From Lentibacillus daqui (GTDB taxonomy: Bacteria; Bacillota; Bacilli; Bacillales; Amphibacillaceae), in NCBI RefSeq assembly GCF_027186265.1, contig NZ_CP114176.1, positions 3,224,001-3,288,000 on the forward strand: 64,000 nt of DNA. Reading direction: 5' to 3'. Shown here piece after piece: positions 25,938-35,051 of the stretch. Position numbers and translations under genes: made by a program. Below the pieces are notes generated by a model. It was not told the origin of the DNA, searched no databases, and worked only from the letters and a program-made list of their open reading frames with translations. Each line of letters opens with the position of its first letter. Positions within the stretch are counted from its first letter, which is position 1.

Positions 25938-26602
25938 TCATTTTACATCCCTTTCAAGTACGTTGATTGCTTCTTTCAAATTTGAAACAATGCGATAGGC
26001 ATCTCTTCGCATTTGTTCATTCGTTTCAATCAAGTCCGGCACAATAATACAAGGGATCCCCGCCTTGGTTGCTGCTCGTAATCCGTGAAGTGAATCCTCG
26101 AATACAATTGCAGATGATGGTATTTCATCTGCCCGTCTACATGCTTCCAGAAAAACATCTGGAGCCGGTTTTCCGTTGTCAACCTCTTCCCCGCTAACAT
26201 AAAAATCGAATTGGTTTGTTAATCCCGCCATTGATAAGTAGTTTGCAATTGTATTTCTACTACTTGAAGAGGCAATACATTTTTTAAAATTTTTTCATCC
26301 AACCAATCCAACAGTTTAAGAGCCCCGGCTTTCACCGTGATTCCTTCTGTTTCCAATATATTTTTAAATTCTCGGTCATATCTTTTGAAAATTTGTTCGA
26401 TTGGATTATTTGATCCCCAAACTTCTTTGATGATATTCTTGCTTGCTTGATCATTGATACCAATCATACGTTTATATATGTCTAAGGAAAAATCAAACCC
26501 ATAGGCTTTCATGGATCGGTTCATTGCTTTGTAAGAGGGGCGTTCCGTATCAAATAATAATCCGTCCATGTCAAATATGACAAGCTTTAAATTCTTCTTC
26601 AT
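25938..26602 (-). pseudogene. HAD phosphatase, beta-phosphoglucomutase-like, frameshifted
   Basis: Frame 1 (26602 to about 26295) has the motif I FDMDGLLFDTE and cap-domain residues. The continuation CIASSSSRNTIANYLSMAGLTNQFDFYVSGEEVDNGKPAPDVF and FEDSLHGLRAATKAGIP lies in another frame to 25938. The shift falls in an A/T homopolymer (GAAAAAATTTTAAAAAATG near 26280-26298), where one extra A or T would restore D-E-K-N-F-K-K-C-I-A. An intact product would be about 221 residues. It is the last gene of the SIS/PTS operon and probably acted on a phosphosugar from that pathway. Homopolymer indels can also be sequencing errors. Confidence 0.78.
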
Positions 26603-26703
26603 TCATCTTTCTCCCATTCCCTATATTTGTAACATAAAAAATCCATGGCTAATTAGGCAGAGAAGAAGAACTCCCTGCCTTGGATTAAATAATATCTTTC
26701 TTC

Positions 26704-27714
26704 TTAATAATCAAATTGGCGATAGTAACGACGTATATCCAAATCGTGACCAGTATATTTTTCATAATAGACTGCGAGGCGATCGACCAATAACGTTGTA
26801 GAAATTGTCGGAGCCAAAATCCAGCGAAATTCCTCATCAATTCCTTCTAATTCATAGTCCTTAGTATCAAAGACTATTAATTTTTTCGTGTATTGCTTAC
26901 AGAACTTTTCCACCCGTTCGTCAAGTGCACGACGTTTCCCTTCCCCTTTAACAAGGAAAACTGGTACATTTTCGTCAACCAATTCCAACGTTCCGTGGAA
27001 AAACTCGGATGATGATATTGCTTTTGTACGCACCCATTGCATTTCTTCTAGGACACACATTGCAAACAGGTAGACTTCACCCCACATTTCACCATCACCA
27101 ACCCAGATGTTGTAAGGTTCCTTATAATAGTTTTTTGCAATTTCATCCGCAATCGGCTCAAATTTCTGCTTAGCTTTTACCAGATTTCCGGGTAGCTTTT
27201 TCAATTGATCAGCAAACTCTTGATACCTTGGAAATTCATTTCGATTGGCAAGAAGTTTAAATATAAGCATAAACATTTCCATGTATTCGAATTCCACACC
27301 ATCTTTTGCTCTATTTGGGATAACCCAACGGCTCAACTTTTCTAATGGAGCATCTGGTGTGCCTACAAGGGAAACAACGCGGTATCCATTTTCTTTACAC
27401 CATTCTGCAGCACGAACGGTTTCTTTCGTATCCCCAGATTTTGATGACATAATTACCAAAGAATCCTTGGATAATTGGCGGTGACCTGTAAGAATGACCT
27501 CGGCCGCTTGTTCAGCATATACCGGCACATCACTTAATTGCTTGAGCATTTCCACAACAGGTAGCATGATGGCAATCGAACCACCAACGGAGATAAAAAA
27601 TATATTTTCATATCCTTCCCGCGAAATTTCATCTGCAACATGCTCTATTCTTTCGCGAGTTTCATAAGTTGTTTTTCCATCTTTCAGGTATAATTCTTCA
27701 TCAAATTTCAACAT
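26704..27714 (-). CDS. SIS-domain phosphosugar deglycase (FrlB/Gfr-like)
   Basis: 336 residues with two SIS modules. The first is about 35-170 (NIFFISVGGSIAIMLPVVEML, VIMSSKSGDTKETVRAAEWC), and the second is about 190-320 (IWVGDGEMWGEVYLFAMCVLEEMQW, SSSEFFHGTLELVDENVPVFL). The SSSEFFHG.LEL string is typical of FrlB-type deglycases that split fructoselysine 6-phosphate to lysine and glucose 6-phosphate. It lies second after another SIS gene behind a mannose-family PTS, as in the Salmonella gfr operon. Exact substrate is inferred. Confidence 0.82.
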   Translation of the reverse strand: MLKFDEELYLKDGKTTYETRERIEHVADEISREGYENIFFISVGGSIAIMLPVVEMLKQLSDVPVYAEQAAEVILTGHRQLSKDSLVIMSSKSGDTKETVRAAEWCKENGYRVVSLVGTPDAPLEKLSRWVIPNRAKDGVEFEYMEMFMLIFKLLANRNEFPRYQEFADQLKKLPGNLVKAKQKFEPIADEIAKNYYKEPYNIWVGDGEMWGEVYLFAMCVLEEMQWVRTKAISSSEFFHGTLELVDENVPVFLVKGEGKRRALDERVEKFCKQYTKKLIVFDTKDYELEGIDEEFRWILAPTISTTLLVDRLAVYYEKYTGHDLDIRRYYRQFDY

Positions 27715-27743
27715 ATTGTTTTCCTCCCAAGATGTGTATTATA

Positions 27744-28817
27744 TTATATTTTGCTTTTAAGAATGTCGTCAAAATCCCCAAAAATGTCTTCTTGAAGGTC
27801 AATACCTCTGCCAGTTGTGATGCGATAGGCAAGGATTTGAAAAGGAATCACAAGCAATAAAGGACTTTTAAACTCATCCAGCTCTATTCCGATGGACAAT
27901 GTTTTATTTCCATCCGCATTGCCAGTAGCAATTGTAAAGCAATGGTCTGTGTATCCCGAAAAGTACGCACTTAATTTCTTCAATCTTGTTGCATGCGGAC
28001 TTTTTGTTTGAATGAAATATAATCCATACGATTCATTTACCTCTAAATATGGTCCATGCATGAAAGCCTCTAATTCAAAACCTTGTGTAGGGACCCGAAC
28101 GGTTTCTGTAAACTTTGTTTCACTTTCTTTTGCAGTCCCGACTGTTGGACCATATCCAACAGTTGCGAAGCGTGGAATTTGATTTAGTTCATCAGCAAAT
28201 TGACGATAAAAGCTTTCTGTACGTTCTATGACGGAGGGTATGCTTTCAATTGCCACATCAAATTCAGCAATTTCTTTCAATACCTCTTCCTCACTCAGGT
28301 TTCCAAGCACATGTCCCGCAACCATACCCATTAGCATCAAGGTTAGTACCGTAGCAGAAAAACCTTTAGTTACATATCCTACTTTCTCCACACCACTACC
28401 AATATCAATTACTAGGTCTGTAGCATTCGCAATCGGACTATCCAAATTTGCGGTAAGAACAGCGGTAGGAATATTTCCGAGCGAATTTGCTTTTTTTACT
28501 GCTTCAATTGTTGAAGAACTATGCCCGCCTTGTGAAATAGCCAGGATAAAATCTGTAGATGATTTTACCTTTTCATAATGAACAAATGTAAATGGTTCGA
28601 TTACCTCGATCGAGATTCCAGCCATTTTTTCCATATAATATTTTGCACTTAATGTCGCATTAAGGCTTGAACCGGTTGCAAGTATCAGCCAATGTTTTGG
28701 TTGTTTCTCGTCGATAAGTTGTTTAAACGACTGAAGATTGTCATTGTAATTGCTTATTATTTCCCTACATGTTTTTTCTTCTTCATGGATGTAATCCATC
28801 ATCGTCTCTTTCAACAT
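27744..28817 (-). CDS. SIS-domain aminosugar isomerase/deglycase (GlmS C-terminal-like)
   Basis: About 357 residues from ATG 28817, chosen because GGAGGG is 8 bp upstream. SIS 1 about 45-170 (LILATGSSLNATLSAKYYMEK, FILAISQGGHSSSTIEAVKKA). SIS 2 about 200-330 (FATVGYGPTVGTAKESETKFTET, QGFELEAFMHGPYLEV). The E-x-x-x-x-x-H-G-P motif matches GlmS/AgaS/Gfr-type enzymes, which bind phosphorylated amino- or amine-linked sugars. It lies between EIID and the second SIS gene. Likely one of two deglycases for glycated-lysine phosphates, in analogy with GfrE/GfrF. Confidence 0.82.
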   Translation of the reverse strand: MLKETMMDYIHEEEKTCREIISNYNDNLQSFKQLIDEKQPKHWLILATGSSLNATLSAKYYMEKMAGISIEVIEPFTFVHYEKVKSSTDFILAISQGGHSSSTIEAVKKANSLGNIPTAVLTANLDSPIANATDLVIDIGSGVEKVGYVTKGFSATVLTLMLMGMVAGHVLGNLSEEEVLKEIAEFDVAIESIPSVIERTESFYRQFADELNQIPRFATVGYGPTVGTAKESETKFTETVRVPTQGFELEAFMHGPYLEVNESYGLYFIQTKSPHATRLKKLSAYFSGYTDHCFTIATGNADGNKTLSIGIELDEFKSPLLLVIPFQILAYRITTGRGIDLQEDIFGDFDDILKSKI

Positions 28818-28894
28818 TATCAACTCCCTCCAATTTAAGAATATGATGTTGCTTTGATGGACAAATCTTTATAAAAAAGGTGCCTGATATAAAA

Positions 28895-29758
28895 TCAGCT
28901 AAATATACCTGCCCACGCACCCAGGATACTGACAACAGCGATCCCGATTAAAATAGTTGTTGCCTTGACTTCTTTTCCAAGTAGCCAATAAATAACCCCA
29001 AAGGCAGCCAGAGGCAACAGTCCAGGCATGATACCATCCAAGATATCTTGCACAGCTGTGGCAGATTCGCCGCTTCCTATCTTTAATGGAACATCAAGGG
29101 AAATCATGTCTGCGCTCATTCCGCCAATAACCATCAGCCCTAATATTGCTGCTCCAAATGTCAAATTACCCATTGTTCCATTTTCCTGCAATTTTTTCAA
29201 AAAGCCTGTTCCCATTTTGTAACCGATCTTCGTCAAAATATAACGAAGAGCAATGTGAGGAACATTAAAAACGAGTAAAAATAGAATCGGTCCCAGAATA
29301 TTTCCCTTTAACGCCAAGGATGTACCAATTCCGGTTGCGATGAGTCTAAGGGTCCCCCAGAAAAAGGAATCACCAATACCAGCTAGGGGGCCCATTAAGG
29401 ATGCTTTTACCGTATTAATCGATGAAGAATCAAACTTGGAATCTGTTGCATTTTGTTTTTCCATGGCTGCCGAAATACCCAATATCATCGTGACAATATG
29501 TGGCGTCGTATTAAAAAATTCCAGGTGACGTTTCAAAGCGGCGGATAAATCGCCCTTTTTCTTATACAGCTTTTTCAATATTGGAATCATGGCGTAGGTG
29601 TAAGCCAGACTTGCCTGACGTTCATAGTTCCATGAAAATTCCATCTGAAATGAGCGCCAAAACAATCGATTTAAATCTTTTTTGCTGATTTCTGGCGATT
29701 TTTCCAGCGACTTTTCCTCCTGTTTGATCCCATTATCGTTAGAAATCTTCGTCGTCAT
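28895..29758 (-). CDS. PTS mannose-family transporter subunit EIID
   Basis: 287 residues. The N-terminal part contains the EIID signature (LNRLFWRSFQMEFSWNYERQASLAYTYAMIPILKKLY, HLEFFNTTPHIVTMILGI, KASLMGPLAGIGDSFFWGTLRLIATGIG). Several C-terminal hydrophobic segments follow. It forms the sugar channel with EIIC in the membrane. The start overlaps the EIIC 3' end by 20 bp, with GGAGGAGTG inside the EIIC gene as ribosome binding site. Gene order EIIA-EIIB-EIIC-EIID is standard. Confidence 0.93.
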   Translation of the reverse strand: MTTKISNDNGIKQEEKSLEKSPEISKKDLNRLFWRSFQMEFSWNYERQASLAYTYAMIPILKKLYKKKGDLSAALKRHLEFFNTTPHIVTMILGISAAMEKQNATDSKFDSSSINTVKASLMGPLAGIGDSFFWGTLRLIATGIGTSLALKGNILGPILFLLVFNVPHIALRYILTKIGYKMGTGFLKKLQENGTMGNLTFGAAILGLMVIGGMSADMISLDVPLKIGSGESATAVQDILDGIMPGLLPLAAFGVIYWLLGKEVKATTILIGIAVVSILGAWAGIFS

Positions 29759-30515
29759 CGTCCATCACTCCTCCTTTTTCTGTGGCCAATTTCTGCGTTT
29801 GCATCACATTTACCATAACAACTGCAACAATTGCACCTAGTAATGCGATACCGGTTACCGGTACCTTTAAATAGGCAACAATTAAAAATCCCAAGAAGAA
29901 GTATGGTGCTACCTGCTTATTAATTAACAACCTTGCCAACATGGCAAAACCTAATGCCGGAATAAGCCCTGTTGCCACTTCAAGGCCCGTTTGTACTGGA
30001 CTAGGAATGGCATCCAAAACATTCTTAATTGCATCGCTTCCAGCAAAATATGAAATGAATACAATCGCACCTATCATGGTAGACATTCCCAAACCACCTA
30101 ATACATGCATTATTGTAATACCCCGGATGTTGGCTTCTTCCGCATATTTATCCGCTTTGTGAAGAACGATTGGAAGCACGACACCCATATATAAATTTTC
30201 AAAGATCAGTGCTAACGTAGCAATCGGCAAGCCCAGCAATAAAGCTGTTTCCGCACCAGCTCCGGAAGATATGGCAAAAGCAGTCCCCAATACGCCCCCA
30301 ACTACTACATTGGGTGGGATTGCTGCACCAACGGAAAAGGCTCCGATAAAAGCCAATTCTAAAGTAGCCCCCATAATAAGACCTGTTTTGACATCGCCCA
30401 TTACCAACCCGGTAAGCATGCCCGTTACGATTGGACGGGATATCAAACTCGTACCAAGGGCATATTCACTTTGGGCCACAAAAGCAATCAAGCCTAATAA
30501 TAATGCCGTAATCAT
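29739..30515 (-). CDS. PTS mannose-family transporter subunit EIIC
   Basis: 258 residues from ATG 30515; an upstream in-frame TTG would fall in the GGGGGAA ribosome binding site. Very hydrophobic, with EIIC-Man motifs SRPIVTGMLTGLVMGDVKTGLIMGATLELAF and SVGAAIPPNVVVGGVLGTAFAI. The C-terminus ends in an acidic tail (DDDDEDF). It builds the substrate pathway with EIID. Part of the sigma-54-controlled operon. Confidence 0.93.
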   Translation of the reverse strand: MITALLLGLIAFVAQSEYALGTSLISRPIVTGMLTGLVMGDVKTGLIMGATLELAFIGAFSVGAAIPPNVVVGGVLGTAFAISSGAGAETALLLGLPIATLALIFENLYMGVVLPIVLHKADKYAEEANIRGITIMHVLGGLGMSTMIGAIVFISYFAGSDAIKNVLDAIPSPVQTGLEVATGLIPALGFAMLARLLINKQVAPYFFLGFLIVAYLKVPVTGIALLGAIVAVVMVNVMQTQKLATEKGGVMDDDDEDF

Positions 30516-30542
30516 AGTAAATTCCCCCAATCGCTGCTTGCT

Positions 30543-31013
30543 TTAAATGACAGTACTAGCAAGAACCTTTTTATCATTAGGAACCTGTCGAATTTCTACT
30601 TCTACACCTTTTTCAATCATTTTCTTCACTAGTTTCTCTTCCTCAGGCAATAGATTTATTGCTTTGGAAATATTTCTGCTTCCTTCCTTTGCCTTCACAC
30701 CACCCAGATTTACTTGCTCAATGGCCGGATAGGCTTCGGATAGTTTCTGCGCATCTGCAACAGATTCAACGACAATGAAAAGTTTATATTTATCTGTCGC
30801 CCCGCTTTGTAAAGCTTTGATAGAATCCTCAATGTTTTTGATAACAAGCTTTACACCCTGAGGCTTGGCCAGTTTAATCGTCGTTTTACGCAAATCGTTA
30901 ACTGGCACATCATCGTTAGCTATTAAAATACAATCCGCTCCCAAATTTTGTGTCCAGGAGAAGGCAACTTGTCCGTGCAACAAGCGATGGTCTACGCGAA
31001 GCAATTTAATCAT
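30543..31013 (-). CDS. PTS mannose-family subunit EIIB
   Basis: 156 residues. Phosphoryl-accepting His in RVDHRLLHGQVAFSW (about H15) and the family pattern NDDVPVNDLRKTTIKLAKPQGVKL. Cytoplasmic. Transfers phosphate from EIIA to the incoming sugar derivative. Located between EIIA and EIIC with short gaps. Confidence 0.93.
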   Translation of the reverse strand: MIKLLRVDHRLLHGQVAFSWTQNLGADCILIANDDVPVNDLRKTTIKLAKPQGVKLVIKNIEDSIKALQSGATDKYKLFIVVESVADAQKLSEAYPAIEQVNLGGVKAKEGSRNISKAINLLPEEEKLVKKMIEKGVEVEIRQVPNDKKVLASTVI

Positions 31014-31030
31014 ATCTGCTCATCCTTTCA

Positions 31031-31450
31031 TCAAAAGTCTTCATTCGTTGGTACGTCCTGGATAACTTGATTGCAATACAACATCGCATCTTTCGCATTT
31101 TTTATGGATGTATGGATCAATTCATCGGTAGTTATTTTGAAATTCATCTGTGTGACCAGTTCAATCACTAATGCTAAATTCAACCCAGCGATTAAGTGGA
31201 TTCTTGTATCGTCCAGCAGTTTCATGCACTCGTTATTAACACTACCGCCAAATATATCCGTAACAATAATCAATTCATCATCATGATTGATTTGCACCAT
31301 TACCGATTCCAATTGCCTATTCAAATCATCTTCCTCATGCTTATAAGCACTAATTGTAAAAACATTGTCATGCTTACCAGTGATCATTTCTGTCGAATCA
31401 AGAATTCCTTCAGCCAGTTTTCCATGGGAAGCCAATAATAGATATCTCAT
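31031..31450 (-). CDS. PTS mannose-family subunit EIIA
   Basis: 139 residues. The active His is in LLASHGKLAEGILDS (about H9). Further family motifs are IVTDIFGGSVNNECMKLL and HLIAGLNLALVIEL. Receives phosphate from HPr. First gene of the operon, directly downstream of a sigma-54 promoter; the ATG is preceded by AAGGGGGATAGG. Confidence 0.93.
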   Translation of the reverse strand: MRYLLLASHGKLAEGILDSTEMITGKHDNVFTISAYKHEEDDLNRQLESVMVQINHDDELIIVTDIFGGSVNNECMKLLDDTRIHLIAGLNLALVIELVTQMNFKITTDELIHTSIKNAKDAMLYCNQVIQDVPTNEDF

Positions 31451-31490
31451 TCCTATCCCCCTTCACTAATCTTTCTATCATCTTAGTAAA

Positions 31491-31507
31491 TGCAAAAAGC
31501 GTGCCAA
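31491..31507 (-). promoter_or_regulatory. Sigma-54 (-24/-12) promoter of the PTS-deglycase operon
   Basis: The minus strand reads TTGGCACGCTTTTTGCA, matching the consensus TGGCAC-N5-TTGCA with GG and GC at the right spacing. It lies 41 bp upstream of EIIA. A LevR-type sigma-54 activator is encoded immediately upstream. Mannose-family PTS operons under LevR-like proteins are classically sigma-54 dependent. Confidence 0.9.
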
Positions 31508-31520
31508 GTTAGTGGCACGC
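31499..31520 (-). terminator. Terminator of the LevR-like gene, overlapping the sigma-54 promoter
   Basis: Minus-strand hairpin GCGTGCCA (31520-31513) with TGGCACGC (31506-31499), followed by TTTTTGCA. It lies 24 bp after the activator's stop codon. The 3' arm is the -24 element of the promoter and the T-run is the spacer. Confidence 0.8.
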
Positions 31521-31543
31521 TTTAAAAATTTTTGGTTATTCTT

Positions 31544-34321
31544 TTAGAAAACGGTTTCCTCTACGGGATCTGCCGCAATATAATCATAAATGTATCCGAT
31601 TTCAGCAATGTTTATTTCGACACTGTATATGGATTCAATGACACTAAATGCTTCTTTTATTATTTTTATCGTATTTTTATGACACTTCATAAACTCATTA
31701 ATATTAGGATACGTTTTTATCGGTTCCTGTCGAATTAGACGCTCTACTAAACAGCTTGTATGGACATATAAGCCTACCTTTTTATCGTTTGTAATCTTCT
31801 GGTTTATTAACATTTCCAATCGATTTAGGAATTCTTCAACATGAGTAATGATTTTCTCTGTATCCAGGATGGTAATGGAATCAATTACTCGTTCAAGTGA
31901 AAAATTTCGCAAAAGATTATTATTTATAACCTCAATTTGGTCATTACCAATTACAGATTTAAATATTTTTCTTAGCTTTCCCTCCCCCTGACCAGAAATT
32001 AAATCCTCAATAGAAATATAATCCACCTCATTTATTCTCGGGTCAGCGGTTCCTACTATTGCCAAAACATCATACAGTTGAAATATGGCATCCGTATAAC
32101 CAGATTCCTCTAATCTGTTATAATCATGTGCAATGATTTTCAATTCCTGATCCTGAGGAATACTATTCTCTAATAGTTTCTGAATTTGTAAAGCTGTTCC
32201 CATTCCTGTAAAACAAGATGTGATAATCGCCTTTTCTTTTTTCTTTTCCGGGTAGATGATGCTATATTCGGTCTCAATGGCGGTTTTTAACTTTTCAATC
32301 ATATCTTGTAAATAAGTTCTTTTTTTAAGCATTTCTCCAACTAATAAGGCCATTTGTGTAGAGACATTGTTAATGATCGCAATCGGCTCATTCATATATT
32401 TCATGAACTGTGAATAAATATCCTTCAATGAGCCCATATCTACCAAAATTACCAACCCATTAGAAACATCCGTACGTTCAACATACTGCAGAACACTTTT
32501 TACAATATCGTCTACTGATGTGTCCAGTGGCATATCAAAAGCCTCAAATATATTTTCATGAAGCAAACGGTTCGCAACGTTGGCAATACTACTTGCCGTA
32601 GCATAGCCGTGCGCCAAAATAATAGCCCTCATACGCTGGTTGCTGACCGGTTCAATCGATTGGCTTCTCAAGTAAAATGTTAGGATTGATTCATCGATTT
32701 TGCTAATGTGTACATCAAGTTTATTATTTAACAGTTCAACCAGCTGCTTTACTAATAAAAGTTCCGATTGGTAATTTTCTGAAACAAAAAGATCCATTTG
32801 ATCAATGATTTTCCCCTGCTCAGCTGACCATTCTATAGCTGCGTTTCCCTTAAAATAAAGAAAGTGTGCCATGGCAAATACACTGTTTCCATTGAATTTT
32901 ACGTTATTCGTGTTTTCTACATAACTAATAATTGCCTGTACATTTACTGTAATAACCTCCAGGAGGGCACCAGTACTTTTGTTCGTATTAAAAATGAATC
33001 TGTCGAATAAAGCAAGGATTTCATTAAAAATATGTTGTTCCAAGTACTTATTGTCCAAGTTTTGTTCATATTTATCTTGAAATAAACGCAAGATGGTATC
33101 ATATGTCTTCTTAATATCATCTGTACGCGATAAATTTGATTCAAAAAGTTGATGCAATGTGGCAGTAGGCTCGATGATGACTTCACTGTTATGCTTCAAT
33201 TTCCGATCAGTTGGTTGGATTGTTTCCCGCAAAATGGTATCAGGCAGATCATACAGCGAAATGGATATACGGTCTGATTGTGTATCTTTTGCAAAGGATG
33301 ATGCTACCAAATATTTAATCGTATTTTTCAAATCACCCAGGTTACCTTGATAATGATGTTTTGTCAGTGCATCCAAGGCCCGATTTGAAACATGAATCGG
33401 CAAATTAACCTTTTTTGCTTCGTTGATCAAAAACATATATACAAATTGCTTTTTTTCCTTGGCCTCTCGCTGTTCAAGACTTGGAATCGTTATACGTATA
33501 GGAATCCGGCGTAAGAATGTTTTAAGAAAATTCCCCTCGAGATCTAAGGTTGTTGCAAAAATAATTCTTACATTCACATGATGCCAACCCTCTGTTTCTC
33601 CCATTCTGCGATAAACTCCTTGATCAAGGAATGTAAATAGCTTTTCCTGACCTTCTTCATCCAACCGGTGAACCTCATCTAAAAATAAAATACCGCCATC
33701 TGCAACCTCCAGCATTCCTTTTGTAGTTTGATCAGCTCCTGTAAATGCACCTTTCACATAACCAAATAGGTTACTAGAAAGTAATTCAGGGTTATTTGCA
33801 TATTGTGCACAATTGAAACTAATAAAAGGAGCATTTTTTGGCAATACTCCTTTTTCGACACTATACTGGTAAATAAGGTTGGCAGTATAACTTTTTCCAG
33901 CACCCGTTGGTCCACATAAGATAAGTGGTAGACCGCCATCTGGATACAGTACGGATGATTTTATTTGTTCAATTGCTTTTTTTAGACTTCCATCTGATCC
34001 AACTAATTGATTAAAAATATCAATATTATTGGTTGCGCTATCAATTTGGGTTTTAACTGATTCCAAACTATCAAAAACACAGGTTTGAATAGGAGAAAAA
34101 ATGTTTTCAAACACGCCACGATGTAAAAAATAAACTGGTCGTGTATTAATTTTAATCACTTTTTCTTCATCTACCATTTGATTAAGGTATTGACTTATTG
34201 TGTTGCGCTTAACATTAAAAAGTTCTGCCATTTTATTTGCCGTGAATTCATCTGAAGGGCTATCTATATGAAATAATGGCGTTTTCTCCTCAAGGAAATG
34301 AAGTAAATCTCCTTTCAACAT
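31544..34321 (-). CDS. LevR/GfrR-type sigma-54-dependent activator with PTS regulatory domains
   Basis: About 925 residues from ATG 34321; GTG 34330 is an alternative. N-terminal HTH about 25-60 (TANKMAELFNVKRNTISQYLNQM). AAA+ domain about 105-345 with Walker A GPTGAGKS, the sigma-54-contacting GAFTGA loop and Walker B GILFLDEVHRL. Then PRD1, an EIIA-Man-like domain (AIILAHGYATASSIANVANRLL, LVILVDMGSL), an EIIB-like segment (IITSCFTGMGTALQIQKLL) and PRD2 at the C-terminus (LYVHTSCLVERLIRQE). Senses PTS phosphorylation state and activates the operon downstream. Confidence 0.93.
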   Translation of the reverse strand: MLKGDLLHFLEEKTPLFHIDSPSDEFTANKMAELFNVKRNTISQYLNQMVDEEKVIKINTRPVYFLHRGVFENIFSPIQTCVFDSLESVKTQIDSATNNIDIFNQLVGSDGSLKKAIEQIKSSVLYPDGGLPLILCGPTGAGKSYTANLIYQYSVEKGVLPKNAPFISFNCAQYANNPELLSSNLFGYVKGAFTGADQTTKGMLEVADGGILFLDEVHRLDEEGQEKLFTFLDQGVYRRMGETEGWHHVNVRIIFATTLDLEGNFLKTFLRRIPIRITIPSLEQREAKEKKQFVYMFLINEAKKVNLPIHVSNRALDALTKHHYQGNLGDLKNTIKYLVASSFAKDTQSDRISISLYDLPDTILRETIQPTDRKLKHNSEVIIEPTATLHQLFESNLSRTDDIKKTYDTILRLFQDKYEQNLDNKYLEQHIFNEILALFDRFIFNTNKSTGALLEVITVNVQAIISYVENTNNVKFNGNSVFAMAHFLYFKGNAAIEWSAEQGKIIDQMDLFVSENYQSELLLVKQLVELLNNKLDVHISKIDESILTFYLRSQSIEPVSNQRMRAIILAHGYATASSIANVANRLLHENIFEAFDMPLDTSVDDIVKSVLQYVERTDVSNGLVILVDMGSLKDIYSQFMKYMNEPIAIINNVSTQMALLVGEMLKKRTYLQDMIEKLKTAIETEYSIIYPEKKKEKAIITSCFTGMGTALQIQKLLENSIPQDQELKIIAHDYNRLEESGYTDAIFQLYDVLAIVGTADPRINEVDYISIEDLISGQGEGKLRKIFKSVIGNDQIEVINNNLLRNFSLERVIDSITILDTEKIITHVEEFLNRLEMLINQKITNDKKVGLYVHTSCLVERLIRQEPIKTYPNINEFMKCHKNTIKIIKEAFSVIESIYSVEINIAEIGYIYDYIAADPVEETVF

Positions 34322-34470
34322 CTGTGTCACCCCTTGTTGTTATTCTAGTACAATTGTGCCACTTCAATTATAAGACTTTTTCAAACAAGATGAAATGTTT
34401 ATTGTTTCCAATATTCTATAGTATGCACTTGATTTCTGTTTCGTCAACTACTGTCTCAACTACTAAAGTC

Positions 34471-34509
34471 ATAATCATAACCACCCGTTCAACGGGTGGT
34501 TATGATTAT
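34471..34509 (-). terminator. Long perfect hairpin overlapping the HAD gene stop codon
   Basis: A 19-bp perfect inverted repeat, 34471-34489 and 34491-34509, with core ACCACCCGTT/AACGGGTGGT. The stop codon of the HAD gene (34506-34508) lies inside one arm. Probably a bidirectional terminator between converging or tandem units. Confidence 0.75.
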
Positions 34510-35051
34510 ACACCACTATTAATTAGCTCTATTGCTGTTGGCACCGAATCAACGTCCCATATCGGTATAACCCACGGTGGATTATTCACTTTTGTTTCCC
34601 TATCCTTCCTAACAGACACCGATGGATTCTGTAACCAAATAGAATGCATCCCAACATAATTTGCCCCAATAATGTCCGTATCCCACGTGTTACCTACCAT
34701 TATTCCATCGCTAGCTTTTATACCAAGATCATCCAACACCATATTATAAACAATTGCATCCGGTTTCTCCGGGATATTCGGATCTAACTCAGATTGCGTT
34801 GCGTATACATATTCAAACAGTTCAAGAACTCCAAGTCTCTTTAGTAGCTTTTTAACCGCGTTACTATCACTACGTGCAGTGTTACTTAGAATTGCATTTT
34901 TTAGGCCAAACTTATTAATTGTTTTAAGTACTTCGTCTACATTTTTTCTTAACTTTATGTCTGGATATTCATTAAGCGGTTTTAAATCCATTCCTCCAGG
35001 CGGGGGAGTGGTAATAGTTTCCCCTAGATCCCAAATAACATATGAAATCAC
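34506..35051 (-). CDS. HAD-family hydrolase
   Basis: 181 residues, GTG start behind GAGGTG. Motif I is IWDLGETI (D-x-G-x-T rather than D-x-D-x-T). Motif II is ILSNTARSDS, the lysine is probably in PEKPDAIVY, and motif IV is GIMVGNTWDTDIIGANYVGM. The nucleophile Asp is present but the general acid Asp is replaced by Gly, as in some phosphatases and phosphonatases annotated as HAD. Substrate unknown. It stands alone upstream of the LevR-like gene on the same strand. Its stop codon lies inside a strong hairpin. Confidence 0.8.
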   Translation of the reverse strand: MISYVIWDLGETITTPPPGGMDLKPLNEYPDIKLRKNVDEVLKTINKFGLKNAILSNTARSDSNAVKKLLKRLGVLELFEYVYATQSELDPNIPEKPDAIVYNMVLDDLGIKASDGIMVGNTWDTDIIGANYVGMHSIWLQNPSVSVRKDRETKVNNPPWVIPIWDVDSVPTAIELINSGV

